Of a stretch of 30,010 nucleotides of DNA, positions 6,341-13,496 are shown in pieces. Source of the stretch: a virus; the IMG/VR virus record IMGVR_UViG_3300035687_000017, positions 1 through 30,010 of that record; one strand, 5' to 3'. Position 1 is the first letter of the stretch. Every line of letters starts with the position of its first letter. The notes under the pieces are model-generated. The model was not told the DNA's origin, made no database searches, and was given only the letters and a program-made list of their open reading frames with translations. Made by a program: the position numbers and the translations under genes.

Positions 6341-6597
6341 CGCTTCACCTGCACCTCTCCGGTGGGCGTCAGCCAGCAGCTGGCGAACAGTCGCCTGCCG
6401 CCATTCGCCGCGTGGACGTGGATGACGTACCGCGAGTACTCCCGGTCGGACAGGCGGCTGTCGTTCCGCCGGGCGCGGACCATCTGCCGGAGTGTCGCGG
6501 CGAGCTCGTGGGCGTCGCCCGGGTCGAGGACACGCAGCTCCTCCGCCTGCTCGCTCGAGCCGAGGTACAGCCGGACGAGGAATTCCTTCGCGCTCAT
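6337..6597 (-). CDS. Hypothetical protein (86 aa)
   Basis: An 86-residue soluble protein with an alternation of strands and helices: LVRLYLG near the start, a charged helix through AHELAATLRQMVRARRND, then YVIHVHAANGGRRLFASCWLTP. This looks like a small alpha/beta domain. GGAG lies six bases before the ATG at 6597. The 142 bp upstream (6598-6739) hold no credible gene, so a secondary promoter could lie there, but none is recognised. Function unknown. Confidence 0.6.
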   Translation of the reverse strand: MSAKEFLVRLYLGSSEQAEELRVLDPGDAHELAATLRQMVRARRNDSRLSDREYSRYVIHVHAANGGRRLFASCWLTPTGEVQVKR

Positions 6598-6739
6598 GCG
6601 CGGCTCCGTGACTGTGAGTGAGAGTGGCGGGTGGCGAGTGGCAGGGAAGAGGCGCCGTTTCGGCGTCCTACGCGCACCGTGTGACGGGCGCCCGCGTGCG
6701 CGCGCGAGGATGACACGGAGCGTGACAGGCGGCAAGGAG

Positions 6740-6940
6740 TCACGGCCGGTCCCCGCGGCGGTGCCGCCCGCCCTGCCAGTGCAGCGGGCCAGGCAGGTCG
6801 ACCCTGCTGCGCCGGGCCCGGGTGTTCCACGACCACGGCCCCAGCTTCACCGTCCACGACAGACCCTGGAACGACAGGTTCGCCCGGATGTGCGCGAGAC
6901 GGCTCCCGAGCCGCCACGACTGCCGCAGATGCACGCCCAC
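6740..6940 (-). CDS. DUF4236-like small protein
   Basis: A 66-residue protein starting GVHLRQSWRLG and continuing RANLSFQGLSWTVKLGPWSWN. Its pattern matches the DUF4236 type, in which an initial F/H-R-x-S-x-x-L-G strand is followed by an N-L-S-x-x-G-x-S motif and a glycine-rich strand. DUF4236 proteins are small beta-rich proteins of unknown function. The start is a GTG at 6940, two bases from the upstream stop. In actinobacterial mobile elements such short genes often sit near DUF2637 and FtsK-type genes. Confidence 0.55.
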   Translation of the reverse strand: MGVHLRQSWRLGSRLAHIRANLSFQGLSWTVKLGPWSWNTRARRSRVDLPGPLHWQGGRHRRGDRP

Positions 6941-6941
6941 G

Positions 6942-7124
6942 TCAGCGCCGCCCCCACTCGTTGACCGGCGCCGTGAGGCCCCACAGCAGGTTCGCGGCGA
7001 CGAGGAGTACGGCCCCGGCTACGAGCGCGGCCCAGTTGTGGGCGACGAACCCGCCTAAGGCAGCGCCCGCGCCGGCAGCGCTCAGTACCAATACCAGCGC
7101 CTGTACGAGTGTCTGGGTGTTCAT
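6942..7124 (-). CDS. Small two-helix membrane protein (60 aa)
   Basis: A 60-residue protein consisting of two hydrophobic helices (about residues 7-27 and 32-50) with short charged ends. The ATG at 7124 (MNTQTLVQ) is preferred over the upstream methionine because GAGG precedes it and the extension has antisense-like composition. It belongs to a run of small membrane proteins between the DUF2637 gene and the TraB-like gene, which are candidates for spread functions. Confidence 0.6.
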   Translation of the reverse strand: MNTQTLVQALVLVLSAAGAGAALGGFVAHNWAALVAGAVLLVAANLLWGLTAPVNEWGRR

Positions 7125-7129
7125 GCCGG

Positions 7130-7552
7130 TCAGCCTCTGCATCCGGGGCAGTGGCGTGCCACTGTGCGGCCGATGAGCCACAGGAAGCCGAGGGCGGGGA
7201 TGGCGCCTGCCACCCAGGGGATGAGTGTGGCGATGGTGACGCCGAGGGGGATGGTGGAGAACCAGAGGCCCGCGGCCCAGGCCGGGACGATGAGGGCGAC
7301 GGCGGTGATGGTGGCGCGGATGGCGACGGTGCGGCCGGGGGTGACGCTGTGGCCTCGGGTGGGGCGTCGGGTGGCGGGCGTGACGGTGGGCGCGACGGGT
7401 GGGGTGGTGACGATGGTGATGCGCCGGACGACGGTGGCGGGTGCGGGTGCGGGTGCGGGTGCGGGTGGCGCAGGCGGCGGTGGCGGGGTGGCGGGTCGCG
7501 GCCTGGGGGCGATGGTGCGCGCCCCTGGGCGGTGGCGGGTGGCGGCGGTCAT
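7130..7552 (-). CDS. Proline-rich membrane protein (140 aa)
   Basis: A 140-residue protein with a basic N-terminus, a Pro/Ala run at about residues 17-40 (encoded by GTGCGG tandem hexamers), a Thr/Arg/Pro linker, and two or three hydrophobic helices in the second half (near 78-100 and 104-130). It ends HCPGCRG, a possible metal-binding pair. GAGGAG lies before the ATG at 7552. The downstream neighbour is another small membrane protein and the upstream one is the DUF2637 protein, two bases away. It may be part of a membrane assembly with the TraB-like protein. Confidence 0.65.
   Translation of the reverse strand: MTAATRHRPGARTIAPRPRPATPPPPPAPPAPAPAPAPATVVRRITIVTTPPVAPTVTPATRRPTRGHSVTPGRTVAIRATITAVALIVPAWAAGLWFSTIPLGVTIATLIPWVAGAIPALGFLWLIGRTVARHCPGCRG
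7441..7464. repeat. Tandem GTGCGG hexamer repeat
   Basis: Four perfect copies of the hexamer GTGCGG, with a near copy after them, lie inside the 7130-7552 gene. On the coding strand they encode alternating Pro-Ala, forming a rigid linker before the membrane helices. Such a tract is likely to vary in copy number by slippage, changing linker length in two-residue steps without shifting the frame. Confidence 0.7.
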
Positions 7553-7553
7553 G

Positions 7554-8363
7554 TCAGGCTCCTCGGACGGCGGACAGGGTGGGGCGGGTTGTCTTCCAGT
7601 GGCGAGTGACGGTGCGTTCGCTGATGGCGAGTCGGGCCGCGACTTCGGCTTGCGTCATGTCGGGGTGGGTTCGCCGGAGCTCGGCGATGCGTGTCGGGTT
7701 GTCGGTGTGCGGTGTCGGGGTGCGTGGCGGCGTCGGTGGCGTGTCGGTGTCGGGCTCGGCAGCGGCTGACGGGGTGACAGGTGCCGCCACGACAGGGGCG
7801 GTGTCGGGGCGCGTGTCCGGTGTCGCGACCGGTGTCGGGGCCGTGTCCGGCTCGGCGCGGAGGAGGCTGGTGAGCGCCGTTCCCATGCCGACCACGGCGA
7901 TGGGGACACAGGACACGGCCATGGTGATCGGCCACGGGGCGGTGTCCCACCCGGCGGCGGTCATCAGGTGGAACGCCACCTGCCCGAGCCCGCCGAGGAT
8001 CAGCGCCCCGATGGCGGACCGGCGGGCGAACCGGCGGGCCCGCTCCGGCGCGCGTCCGGACAGCCAGACGTGGATCGCGTACGCGGCGTAGGTCTCCATG
8101 CCGATGGGCAGGGTGATGGCGGTGTCGAGCTCGTAGTCGGACCAGCCGGGCAGCAGCTGCACGACCCCGAAGCCGGTGAGTCCACCGAGGCCGACCCAGC
8201 CGGACCAGATGGCGACGAACGCGGGGGCGGCGAGCAGGAGAACGGGCCAGCGGGCCCAGCCCCGGCCGGTGGCCGCATGGGGGGTCGGGTCACCGGCCGG
8301 GCCGCCGAGGCTAGCGGACGTGTCGGCCTGTCCGTGGCGGAATTGATCAACTGGGGGGGTCAC
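7554..8363 (-). CDS. DUF2637 membrane protein with C-terminal helix-turn-helix
   Basis: A 269-residue protein. Residues 36-168 are a DUF2637-type membrane domain with about four helices: a first WPVLLLAAPAFVAIWSGWVGLG helix, a polar LLPGWSDYELDTAITLPIGMETYAAYA segment, then helices near 118-135 and 145-162. An Asp/Thr/Pro-rich linker (170-222) follows. Residues 223-262 have a helix-turn-helix pattern (MTQAEVAARLAISERTVTRHW). DUF2637 proteins are common in Streptomyces mobile elements and are sometimes called Spd-like; their role is not established. The GTG at 8363 overlaps the upstream stop (GTGA). The membrane domain and DNA-binding end suggest it tethers or senses element DNA. Confidence 0.75.
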   Translation of the reverse strand: MTPPVDQFRHGQADTSASLGGPAGDPTPHAATGRGWARWPVLLLAAPAFVAIWSGWVGLGGLTGFGVVQLLPGWSDYELDTAITLPIGMETYAAYAIHVWLSGRAPERARRFARRSAIGALILGGLGQVAFHLMTAAGWDTAPWPITMAVSCVPIAVVGMGTALTSLLRAEPDTAPTPVATPDTRPDTAPVVAAPVTPSAAAEPDTDTPPTPPRTPTPHTDNPTRIAELRRTHPDMTQAEVAARLAISERTVTRHWKTTRPTLSAVRGA

Positions 8364-8545
8364 GACGCGAGCACCTCGACGTTGTGTTCGGCGGTGAGCT
8401 CGGGGGCGCAGGGCCATGTCGGGCATCCGGCGGTGCACTGTCCGCCGACGTTGCGGCGGTGGGCGTGGAGGACGCGGATGGCGGTGTCCAGCGCGTGGGC
8501 GATGGGGTCGCTGTCGTGGCCGTGTCCGGTCGTCGTGTCGGCCAT
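8360..8545 (-). CDS. Small Cys/His-rich protein (61 aa), first gene of the leftward operon
   Basis: A 61-residue protein with a helical segment (PIAHALDTAIRVLHAHRRN) followed by CTAGCPTWPC, three cysteines and nearby histidines that could bind a metal. The ATG at 8545 is chosen because CAGGAG lies at a good distance. A longer version starting at 8638 is possible, but its extra residues are low complexity and it has no clear ribosome binding site. As the first gene after the palindromic operator region, it is probably controlled by the divergent regulator. Similar tiny genes often precede DUF2637 genes in actinobacterial elements. Function unknown. Confidence 0.55.
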   Translation of the reverse strand: MADTTTGHGHDSDPIAHALDTAIRVLHAHRRNVGGQCTAGCPTWPCAPELTAEHNVEVLAS

Positions 8546-8656
8546 GGCTGGCTCCTGGTGGGTGTGGTGGCCGGGCCGGTGACGGTCTCGGTCGGCGGCG
8601 TCACCGGCCCGGTTGTCTGTGGACACGTGCTGTGTCATGTCCGGGGACGCTACACC

Positions 8657-8713
8657 CGTGTCTAGACACGCACCAGTGGTTCACGCTCAAAAGTGGTGTT
8701 GGTGTCTAGACAC
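8657..8713. promoter_or_regulatory. Divergent promoter/operator region with two GTGTCTAGACAC palindromes
   Basis: Two identical, perfect 12-bp palindromes, GTGTCTAGACAC, lie at 8658-8669 (14 bp counting flanks) and 8702-8713, 44 bp apart, in the divergent gap between the leftward operon and the plus-strand ribbon-helix-helix gene. Each contains TAGACA on both strands, resembling an actinomycete -10 hexamer (TAGRRT), so repressor and RNA polymerase may compete. A partial copy, CTAGACAC, lies at 9051-9058 just after the regulator gene. The likely ligand is the adjacent regulator, by analogy with autoregulated RHH proteins. Confidence 0.65.
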
Positions 8714-8761
8714 GGAGTACGGTCGTGGCATGACGGTGCGAAGTCCTGACATGATGGCGGC

Positions 8762-9037
8762 GTGTCGAACCCCTCCCACACGCCGAAGCGCGTCTTCCGC
8801 GCCGACGACGACCTGTGGGACCCGGCCGCCGCGAAGGCGGAGAGACACGGCCGGACGATGAGCGACATCCTCCGCGAAGCCATGGCCCAGTGGATCCAGC
8901 CCGCCAAGGTGGCGTTGGGTGACAGGGTGCAGCTGCTGCGTGCCGGTGCGGCTCCGGAGCTGTACGAGGTGGTGGAGGAGCCGGTCGACGGTGTCGGTGG
9001 CCGGACCGTGCCGACACTGCGGAGGGTCGAGGAGTGA
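8762..9037 (+). CDS. Ribbon-helix-helix type regulator
   Basis: A 91-residue protein whose first half has the pattern of an Arc/CopG-type ribbon-helix-helix domain: a short strand KRVFRADDDLW, helix DPAAAKAERHG, then a second helix RTMSDILREAMAQWI. These proteins bind palindromes as dimers through the N-terminal strand. The C-terminal half (VALGDRVQLLR to RTVPTLRRVEE) looks like a small beta domain. It starts at a GTG with no good ribosome binding site, so a short-leader or leaderless transcript is possible. It is one of only two plus-strand genes recognised, divergent from the transfer-like operon and facing the palindromes. It probably represses itself and that operon. It could also be an antitoxin-like protein, but no toxin is adjacent. 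Confidence 0.7.
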   Translation: MSNPSHTPKRVFRADDDLWDPAAAKAERHGRTMSDILREAMAQWIQPAKVALGDRVQLLRAGAAPELYEVVEEPVDGVGGRTVPTLRRVEE

Positions 9038-9065
9038 GCTCCGCCGACACCTAGACACAGCAAAA

Positions 9066-9100
9066 CGCGCCCCCGCCCTCCCGAAGGAGAGCGGGGGCGC
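9066..9100. terminator. GC-rich hairpin terminator between regulator and lysis genes
   Basis: A near-perfect stem joins GCGCCCCCGCCCTCC with GGAGAGCGGGGGCGC around a CGAA/TTCG loop, with one mismatched position. Read on the minus strand, the stem is followed by GTTTTGC, a short T-run suitable for intrinsic termination of the leftward lysis and late operon ending at 9124. On the plus strand it lies 28 bases after the RHH gene stop, so it may stop both converging transcripts. Confidence 0.75.
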
Positions 9101-9123
9101 AGTCGTTCGCGCGGAACGTCAGG

Positions 9124-9357
9124 TCACGGCTGGCCGATGTCCGACCGCGGCGAATGCGCCGCATTCCAACCCGCCAGCAGACCAGCCGCCGTCGTGATCG
9201 CCGGAGCCACGAACACCTCGATGATGTCCGGCAGACCCGCCACCAGATCCGTGCTCGTCACACCGTTCAGAATCGCCAGAGCCGCCACACCGACAAGGTA
9301 ACTGGCAACCCCAGCGGCCTTGACCTTCGTCTCCATGGGCGCGTTCGCTGTCTTCAC
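9124..9357 (-). CDS. Putative holin
   Basis: A 77-residue membrane protein with two hydrophobic segments (about residues 15-35 and 45-64, VASYLVGVAALAILNGV and IEVFVAPAITTAAGLLAGW) and a short charged N-terminus, consistent with the small actinophage holins that permeabilise the membrane at lysis. The GTG at 9357 overlaps the amidase stop (GTGA), so it is coupled to the endolysin; an ATG at 9336 is an alternative start. It is the last gene of the late operon, followed by a terminator. The holin call rests on size, topology and position next to the amidase. Confidence 0.75.
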   Translation of the reverse strand: MKTANAPMETKVKAAGVASYLVGVAALAILNGVTSTDLVAGLPDIIEVFVAPAITTAAGLLAGWNAAHSPRSDIGQP

Positions 9358-10304
9358 TGCGCTGCTCCGTTCTCGGTGATACCGGGCGCCGCGGGCGCGG
9401 GCTCCGGGGTCTGCGACGCGTCGAAGTCGGCGCGGAGCTGCTCCAGGACCGCGTCCCGCTGGGCGGCCTTCGCGTCGCGCTGCGTGTCGTCCACGTCGTC
9501 GGTGTCCATGCGGGTCACCAGCATCTGCACGGCCCGGTTCAAGTTCTGGAAACTGCGCGTCAACTGCTCGTTCGTGGCCACCCGCTCCCCCTTCGAAGGC
9601 GCCGCCAGCACTCTGGCGCGCGCCATGATCTGGTCCTTCACCCGGCCCCGGAACCCCGGCCCGCAGTCCGTGTGACCGCCCACCCGGGCCCGCGCCACCG
9701 TCACGCAGTAGTGATCCGAGAACCCGCCCAGACGGACGTCGTTGGCCCGCACCGCAGCGTTCAACTGCGCCGGGCTGATCCACCGCAACGGAATGCCGTA
9801 CCGCAGATTCAGCTCTGCCGCCCACGCCGCGCCGGCCTCCAGCAGCAGCTTCTCCGACAGCCACCGTTTCTCCGTCCAGGCGGCGAACGCGCACTGCTCG
9901 AGTGTCAGCGTCGACTCGTTGACGTCGGGGTTCGTCCACGCCGCCCACTGGTCCGGCACGTACCGGCCCCGCCGCCCGGCCGTGTCCGTGCCGACGTGCG
10001 ACGACACGAACCGGGGCGTGTTCTTGAAGAAGTTCCCGAGCTCGGTGACCGTCAGCGCACCTTCGGCGGTGTGGAAGATCCCGGCCACGATCCGCTTGCT
10101 GCCGCGGCTCGAATAGTCCGGGCAGGGGATGACGATCCACTGCGCCTCCGCGCCCGCGAACCCCTCCGGCTCACCGACCGCCGTCTCACCCTTCACGCCG
10201 TGCCCCACATCCGGGGAGTCGTCACCCGGATACGGGCGCGGCGGCGGCCACAGCGACGGGTCGATCTGCACAGGTTCGAGCTCCACGCGCTCCGGGGCGC
10301 TCAT
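9354..10304 (-). CDS. Endolysin: N-acetylmuramoyl-L-alanine amidase
   Basis: A 316-residue lytic enzyme that should cut the amide bond between muramic acid and the peptide stem. Residues 55-230 look like an Amidase_2 (PGRP-like) domain: GIFHTAEGA places a zinc histidine at H78, SSHVGTDTAG at about 101-110 follows, and GHTDCGPGF at 210-218 gives H211 with nearby D213/C214, matching the HxDPGxxF end motif of the family in modified form. After about residue 240 there is an Arg/Asp-rich coiled coil (NEQLTRSFQNLNRAVQMLV) and a Pro-rich tail, with no clear known cell-wall-binding domain. The ATG at 10304 has GAGGGAGA upstream. No signal peptide is visible, so export relies on the holin. Confidence 0.88.
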   Translation of the reverse strand: MSAPERVELEPVQIDPSLWPPPRPYPGDDSPDVGHGVKGETAVGEPEGFAGAEAQWIVIPCPDYSSRGSKRIVAGIFHTAEGALTVTELGNFFKNTPRFVSSHVGTDTAGRRGRYVPDQWAAWTNPDVNESTLTLEQCAFAAWTEKRWLSEKLLLEAGAAWAAELNLRYGIPLRWISPAQLNAAVRANDVRLGGFSDHYCVTVARARVGGHTDCGPGFRGRVKDQIMARARVLAAPSKGERVATNEQLTRSFQNLNRAVQMLVTRMDTDDVDDTQRDAKAAQRDAVLEQLRADFDASQTPEPAPAAPGITENGAAQ

Positions 10305-10313
10305 GTGTCTCCC

Positions 10314-10619
10314 TCAGTCAGTGAAGTCGGTGATGTTCACGCCAGGGGCGTGCTTGATGAGCAGCCGCCGGAGGGTCGCCACCTGGCGTTCGAGCCGGTC
10401 GGCGCGCTCGTTCGCTGTGGCCGCGTTGCGGCGGACCCGCTCGAGGGCCGTCTCCAGGTCGGCGACGATGCCCTTGTTGATTTTCTCGGCCCGCTCGTAG
10501 GCGGTCTGCTCGGCGGCCTTCTCGATCTCCTGCGCGCGGCGTGACGAGCGGGCTGTGTACGCGACGGCGAACGCCGACAGGGCGGCGGCACCCAGGGTTG
10601 CGATGGACTGCCAGTCCAC
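10314..10619 (-). CDS. Membrane-anchored coiled-coil protein, lysis-associated
   Basis: A 101-residue protein with one N-terminal hydrophobic helix (about residues 5-22) and then a long charged coiled coil (RRAQEIEKAAEQTAYERAE to ERADRLERQVATLRRLL). Genes of this build are common in actinophage lysis cassettes, where they may act as a second holin, an anti-holin or a spanin-like factor; the sequence does not tell which. GTG start at 10619, four bases from the upstream stop. It lies directly upstream of the amidase gene. Confidence 0.65.
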   Translation of the reverse strand: MDWQSIATLGAAALSAFAVAYTARSSRRAQEIEKAAEQTAYERAEKINKGIVADLETALERVRRNAATANERADRLERQVATLRRLLIKHAPGVNITDFTD

Positions 10620-10623
10620 GACG

Positions 10624-11037
10624 TCACCCCCCGTTTCCGGGGCGCGGCTCCAGCATCCCCGCGGGCAACGCGAGGGCGAGGCTGAGCGCCGCGTAGACCT
10701 CCGCGCCCAGCCAGGCCAGGTCCACGCCGTACACCGCCGCCGACATCAGGAACACCGCGGCCCACCACGACGGCATCGCGACGAGGACCGCGAACCCGGC
10801 GGTCATGTGCCGGGTCAGGGCGCAGACGATGCCCAGCAGCCCGGCCGCGATCCACACCGCGCCCCAGTTCTGCACCGTCAACGGGAGGGTGTCGAGGACG
10901 GCGACGAGGTTCCGCAGCCCCGAGCTGGATGTCTTGCCGGTCAGGTAGCTGTAGCCGATGAGGCACCAGATGTTGCCGAACAGGATGAGGAACAGGCCCT
11001 TCCGGCCAACCATCCACCACCGGCGGCTCGGCGGCAT
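10624..11037 (-). CDS. Four-helix membrane protein near the lysis genes
   Basis: A 137-residue integral membrane protein with about four hydrophobic segments (near residues 12-32, 50-72, 80-100 and 104-125) and a basic N-terminus (PPSRRWWMVGRKG). The ATG at 11037 shares a base with the stop of the fibre gene (TGATG), showing coupling with the tail genes. Small membrane proteins in this position occur in many actinophages and are sometimes described as holin-like, but no specific family is recognised. Confidence 0.65.
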   Translation of the reverse strand: MPPSRRWWMVGRKGLFLILFGNIWCLIGYSYLTGKTSSSGLRNLVAVLDTLPLTVQNWGAVWIAAGLLGIVCALTRHMTAGFAVLVAMPSWWAAVFLMSAAVYGVDLAWLGAEVYAALSLALALPAGMLEPRPGNGG

Positions 11038-11750
11038 CAGGCCGACACCCGCCGGGCCTGCACGAAGGTCGCGGTCTGCCCGCCGGACAGGCCGCCGGTG
11101 ATGACGCCGCCCGAGTTCTGGTACACGAACGCCTCGAAGTAGTCGCCGATCGTGAACGGCTCGTCGAAGTCGGCGTACACGGGCGGCAGGGACGCCGACG
11201 ACCCGGAGGTGCCGGTGTCGAACACGACGGTGAACAGTTCCGTGCCGCCCGCGTTGGAGCCCGCCGAGTTCTTGCGCACCGACAGGTATTTGATGGGCGC
11301 GGCGTAGTTGCCGAACCCCGGGCGGACCCGCACGTGGTACAGCCCGGCGACGGTGGCGGTGACGCGGGACGAGTTGTCGGTGAACATGCCGTGGGTGTCC
11401 CGCGCCGATTCGGTCCACACGATGGGGACGGCACTGGTGGTGCCGTTGAGGCTGAGCGCTGCCGCCCGGTACAGGTGGCAGGCTGGCGGATTGGTGAGCA
11501 GGGTGAGGTCGGCGGGGACGGTGAGCCGCACGTACACGCCTCCGGCGCGGACCTCCAGCCGGTCCACATCCGACAGGTAGGTGACCTCACCATCCTGCGG
11601 CGACGGGACTTGCGCGGCGCGGTCCGCCGAGGACGTGAAACGGCGCACGATCTTCGGGTCGGCGGCGTCGGCGAGGGCCTTCATCTGCTGCGGGCCCGCG
11701 GGGGCGTCGGAGTTCTCCGGGTAGACCAGTCCACCGACAGTGGTTCCCAC
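11037..11750 (-). CDS. Putative tail fibre or minor tail protein
   Basis: A 237-residue protein. The N-terminal 45 residues (VGGLVYPENSDAPAG, then QQMKALADAADPKIVRRF) resemble the attachment region of actinophage fibre proteins. The second half (about residues 95-230) is a beta-rich C1q/TNF-like pattern: PIVWTESARDTHGMF, then VTATVAGLYHVRVRPGFG, LSVRKNSAGS, and a C-terminal YFEAFVYQNSGG. Such domains trimerise at fibre tips and bind receptors. The start is GTG at 11750 with a strong TAGGAGGA. Its position after the spike and before the lysis genes fits a distal tail component. Confidence 0.7.
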   Translation of the reverse strand: MGTTVGGLVYPENSDAPAGPQQMKALADAADPKIVRRFTSSADRAAQVPSPQDGEVTYLSDVDRLEVRAGGVYVRLTVPADLTLLTNPPACHLYRAAALSLNGTTSAVPIVWTESARDTHGMFTDNSSRVTATVAGLYHVRVRPGFGNYAAPIKYLSVRKNSAGSNAGGTELFTVVFDTGTSGSSASLPPVYADFDEPFTIGDYFEAFVYQNSGGVITGGLSGGQTATFVQARRVSA

Positions 11751-11793
11751 GCGGTCCTCCTACGGTTCGGTCGGGTGAGGGGGACGTGCGGGG

Positions 11794-13161
11794 TCAGCCG
11801 ACGGCGTACAAGGTGGTGCCGTCGGAGACGCGGGAGAACGACCGGGCACCCACGTTGGCGGTGCCGACGAACGGGGTGGTGATCCGCGCCGGTTCGACCT
11901 TCCCGACCATCGTCACGTCGGTGAACGCGGCATCCACCCACAGGCCACGCGTCTGCGTGGCGTACCGGCCACCGGAGCGGTTGAAGATGTTGAACCCCGT
12001 CAGCACCACGTCCGTCGAGGACATGATGATCCCGGCGTCGGAAGACGTGTCGCAGGTGAGCCCGTTGCCGACCGTCGGCGCGGCGTTGAAGTAGAAGCCC
12101 ACGAAGTCGTCCTGCGACTCGCAGCCGGTGATGGTGCACCGGCCGGACGTGAACACGAACCCGTACGCGTCGCAGAAGAACGACTTGCAGTTCGCCATCT
12201 TCGTGTTCCCGGTCGCGATCCGGTACCCGGCCCCGCCCATCGTCCCCACGTGACAGTCCGAGACGAACGAGTCCGACGCCGCCGACAGCCAGATCCCGTC
12301 GCCGGAACAGTTGCGGATCTGCAACCGGCTGACCATGTTGCCGCGGTTCTTCGTCGTCGTCGTCGACCAGATGTGCACGCCGTGGCGGGTGCCGCCGGTG
12401 AACCCGTCGATGAACACGTCGCGGATCATGTGGTACGAGTCCGGCGACGACGACGGGTAGTTGGAGACACCGGACGCCGACACCGATCCGGTCATGTCGA
12501 AGTCGATGGCGTTGCAGGTGCCGCCGGAGCCGAAGTTGCCGTACAGGTACAGGTCGTGGACCGACGTCAGGTGGTCGTTGACATTCCCCAACTTGATCAG
12601 CCCGGTGCCGTTGTTCGCGACGGCGCGGACCTCGGACAGCCAGCCGACGCCGGAGAAGTCGACACCAGTCCAGGTGACGATCGGGTTGGCGCAGTTGAAC
12701 CGGCCACCGGACAGCTGGACACGGCCGAGCTGCGCTGCGGTGGCGGGCATGTTGGCGTTGCGGGACTGCAGGGGCGCGGCGCGCTGCAACGCGGTGTTGA
12801 TTTCGGCTTCGTCGCCGGTGCCGTCGCACACGTAGTCGGCCCCGGCCTTGAAGTCGGCGGGGGCGTCGTTGGAGGCGACGGTGAGGAACTGGGGGCGGGG
12901 TGTGGTGGTGGTGCCGCCGGTGATGGTGACGGTGGTGCGCCCGTTGGTCGAGTCATCGGTGACGTCGACCCCCGCGCCGACGAAGTTGAGTTTCGCCCGC
13001 TGCGGTTCGTCGCTGCCTTCGTCTTGGACGCGTTCGTACAGGTGGATCGCTTCGAGGGCGGCGAGGCGGGTGCGTTCGGAGTTGATTTCGGTGCGTTCGG
13101 TGTTGTGGATGCCTGCGTGGTCGGGTTGTCCGGCGACGATGTTGGTGGGCAGGTCGGGCAT
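11794..13161 (-). CDS. Tail spike with right-handed beta-helix
   Basis: A 455-residue structural protein. The N-terminus (LPTNIVAGQPDHAGIHNTERTEIN) resembles a virion-attachment segment. From about residue 85, FLTVASNDAPADFKAGADYVCDG and GDEAEINTALQRA form the usual entry to pectate-lyase-like spikes. Residues 140-420 contain short repeating strands with Asn, Gly and Cys ladders (VHDLYLYGNFGSGG, IRDVFIDGFTGG, VSRLQIRNCSGDGIWLS, VSDCHVGTMGGAGY), typical of a right-handed beta-helix. Such spikes bind and often cleave surface polysaccharide; a catalytic site cannot be assigned by eye. The start at 13161 has GAGGGAG, better than the upstream methionine. Confidence 0.8.
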   Translation of the reverse strand: MPDLPTNIVAGQPDHAGIHNTERTEINSERTRLAALEAIHLYERVQDEGSDEPQRAKLNFVGAGVDVTDDSTNGRTTVTITGGTTTTPRPQFLTVASNDAPADFKAGADYVCDGTGDEAEINTALQRAAPLQSRNANMPATAAQLGRVQLSGGRFNCANPIVTWTGVDFSGVGWLSEVRAVANNGTGLIKLGNVNDHLTSVHDLYLYGNFGSGGTCNAIDFDMTGSVSASGVSNYPSSSPDSYHMIRDVFIDGFTGGTRHGVHIWSTTTTKNRGNMVSRLQIRNCSGDGIWLSAASDSFVSDCHVGTMGGAGYRIATGNTKMANCKSFFCDAYGFVFTSGRCTITGCESQDDFVGFYFNAAPTVGNGLTCDTSSDAGIIMSSTDVVLTGFNIFNRSGGRYATQTRGLWVDAAFTDVTMVGKVEPARITTPFVGTANVGARSFSRVSDGTTLYAVG

Positions 13162-13217
13162 CAGCACTCCCTCGGGCACGACGGATCAGGGCCCGAGGGC
13201 CCGGGGATGAACAAAGG

Positions 13218-13493
13218 TCAGGGCGTGCCGATGACGTGGCAGAGGATCGTGCGCTGCGGCCCCTGCACCGCCAGCAACACCACATGCCCCACCGTCGGCG
13301 TATACCCGGCGTTGTAGGCGCACTTCGCGGTCACACCGTCGTCACACGCCACCGTCACCAGGGCGTTGCCGTCCGACGCGGCCCCCGCGGTCACCGTGGC
13401 GACGACGCCCTGACCGAAGCGGCCCGTCACCACCGTCCCCGGCGAATGCCTGCCGGTCATCTCCGCCTTCAACCGGTCACGGCCAGACGCCAC
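13218..13493 (-). CDS. Small beta-barrel tail protein (91 aa)
   Basis: A 91-residue protein with a basic, helical N-terminus followed by strands typical of an OB-like barrel (GTVVTGRFGQGVVATVTAG, LVTVACDDGVTAKCAY, VGHVVLLAVQGPQRTILCHVIG). Proteins of this kind, encoded between the tail-hub and spike genes of actinophages, are thought to sit at the tail tip. The GTG at 13493 follows GGAG and lies three bases past the upstream stop. No enzymatic residues are evident. Confidence 0.65.
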   Translation of the reverse strand: MASGRDRLKAEMTGRHSPGTVVTGRFGQGVVATVTAGAASDGNALVTVACDDGVTAKCAYNAGYTPTVGHVVLLAVQGPQRTILCHVIGTP

Positions 13494-13496
13494 AGG

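Noticed and set aside
7441-7464. GTGCGG tandem repeat as part of a CRISPR array or replication iterons
   Set aside because: Units are six bases with no spacers and lie inside a coding region as a Pro-Ala linker.
8546-8638. Longer form of the 8360-8545 protein from an ATG at 8638
   Set aside because: The ATG at 8545 has a clear CAGGAG; the upstream ATG has none and adds low-complexity Asp/Arg/His sequence.
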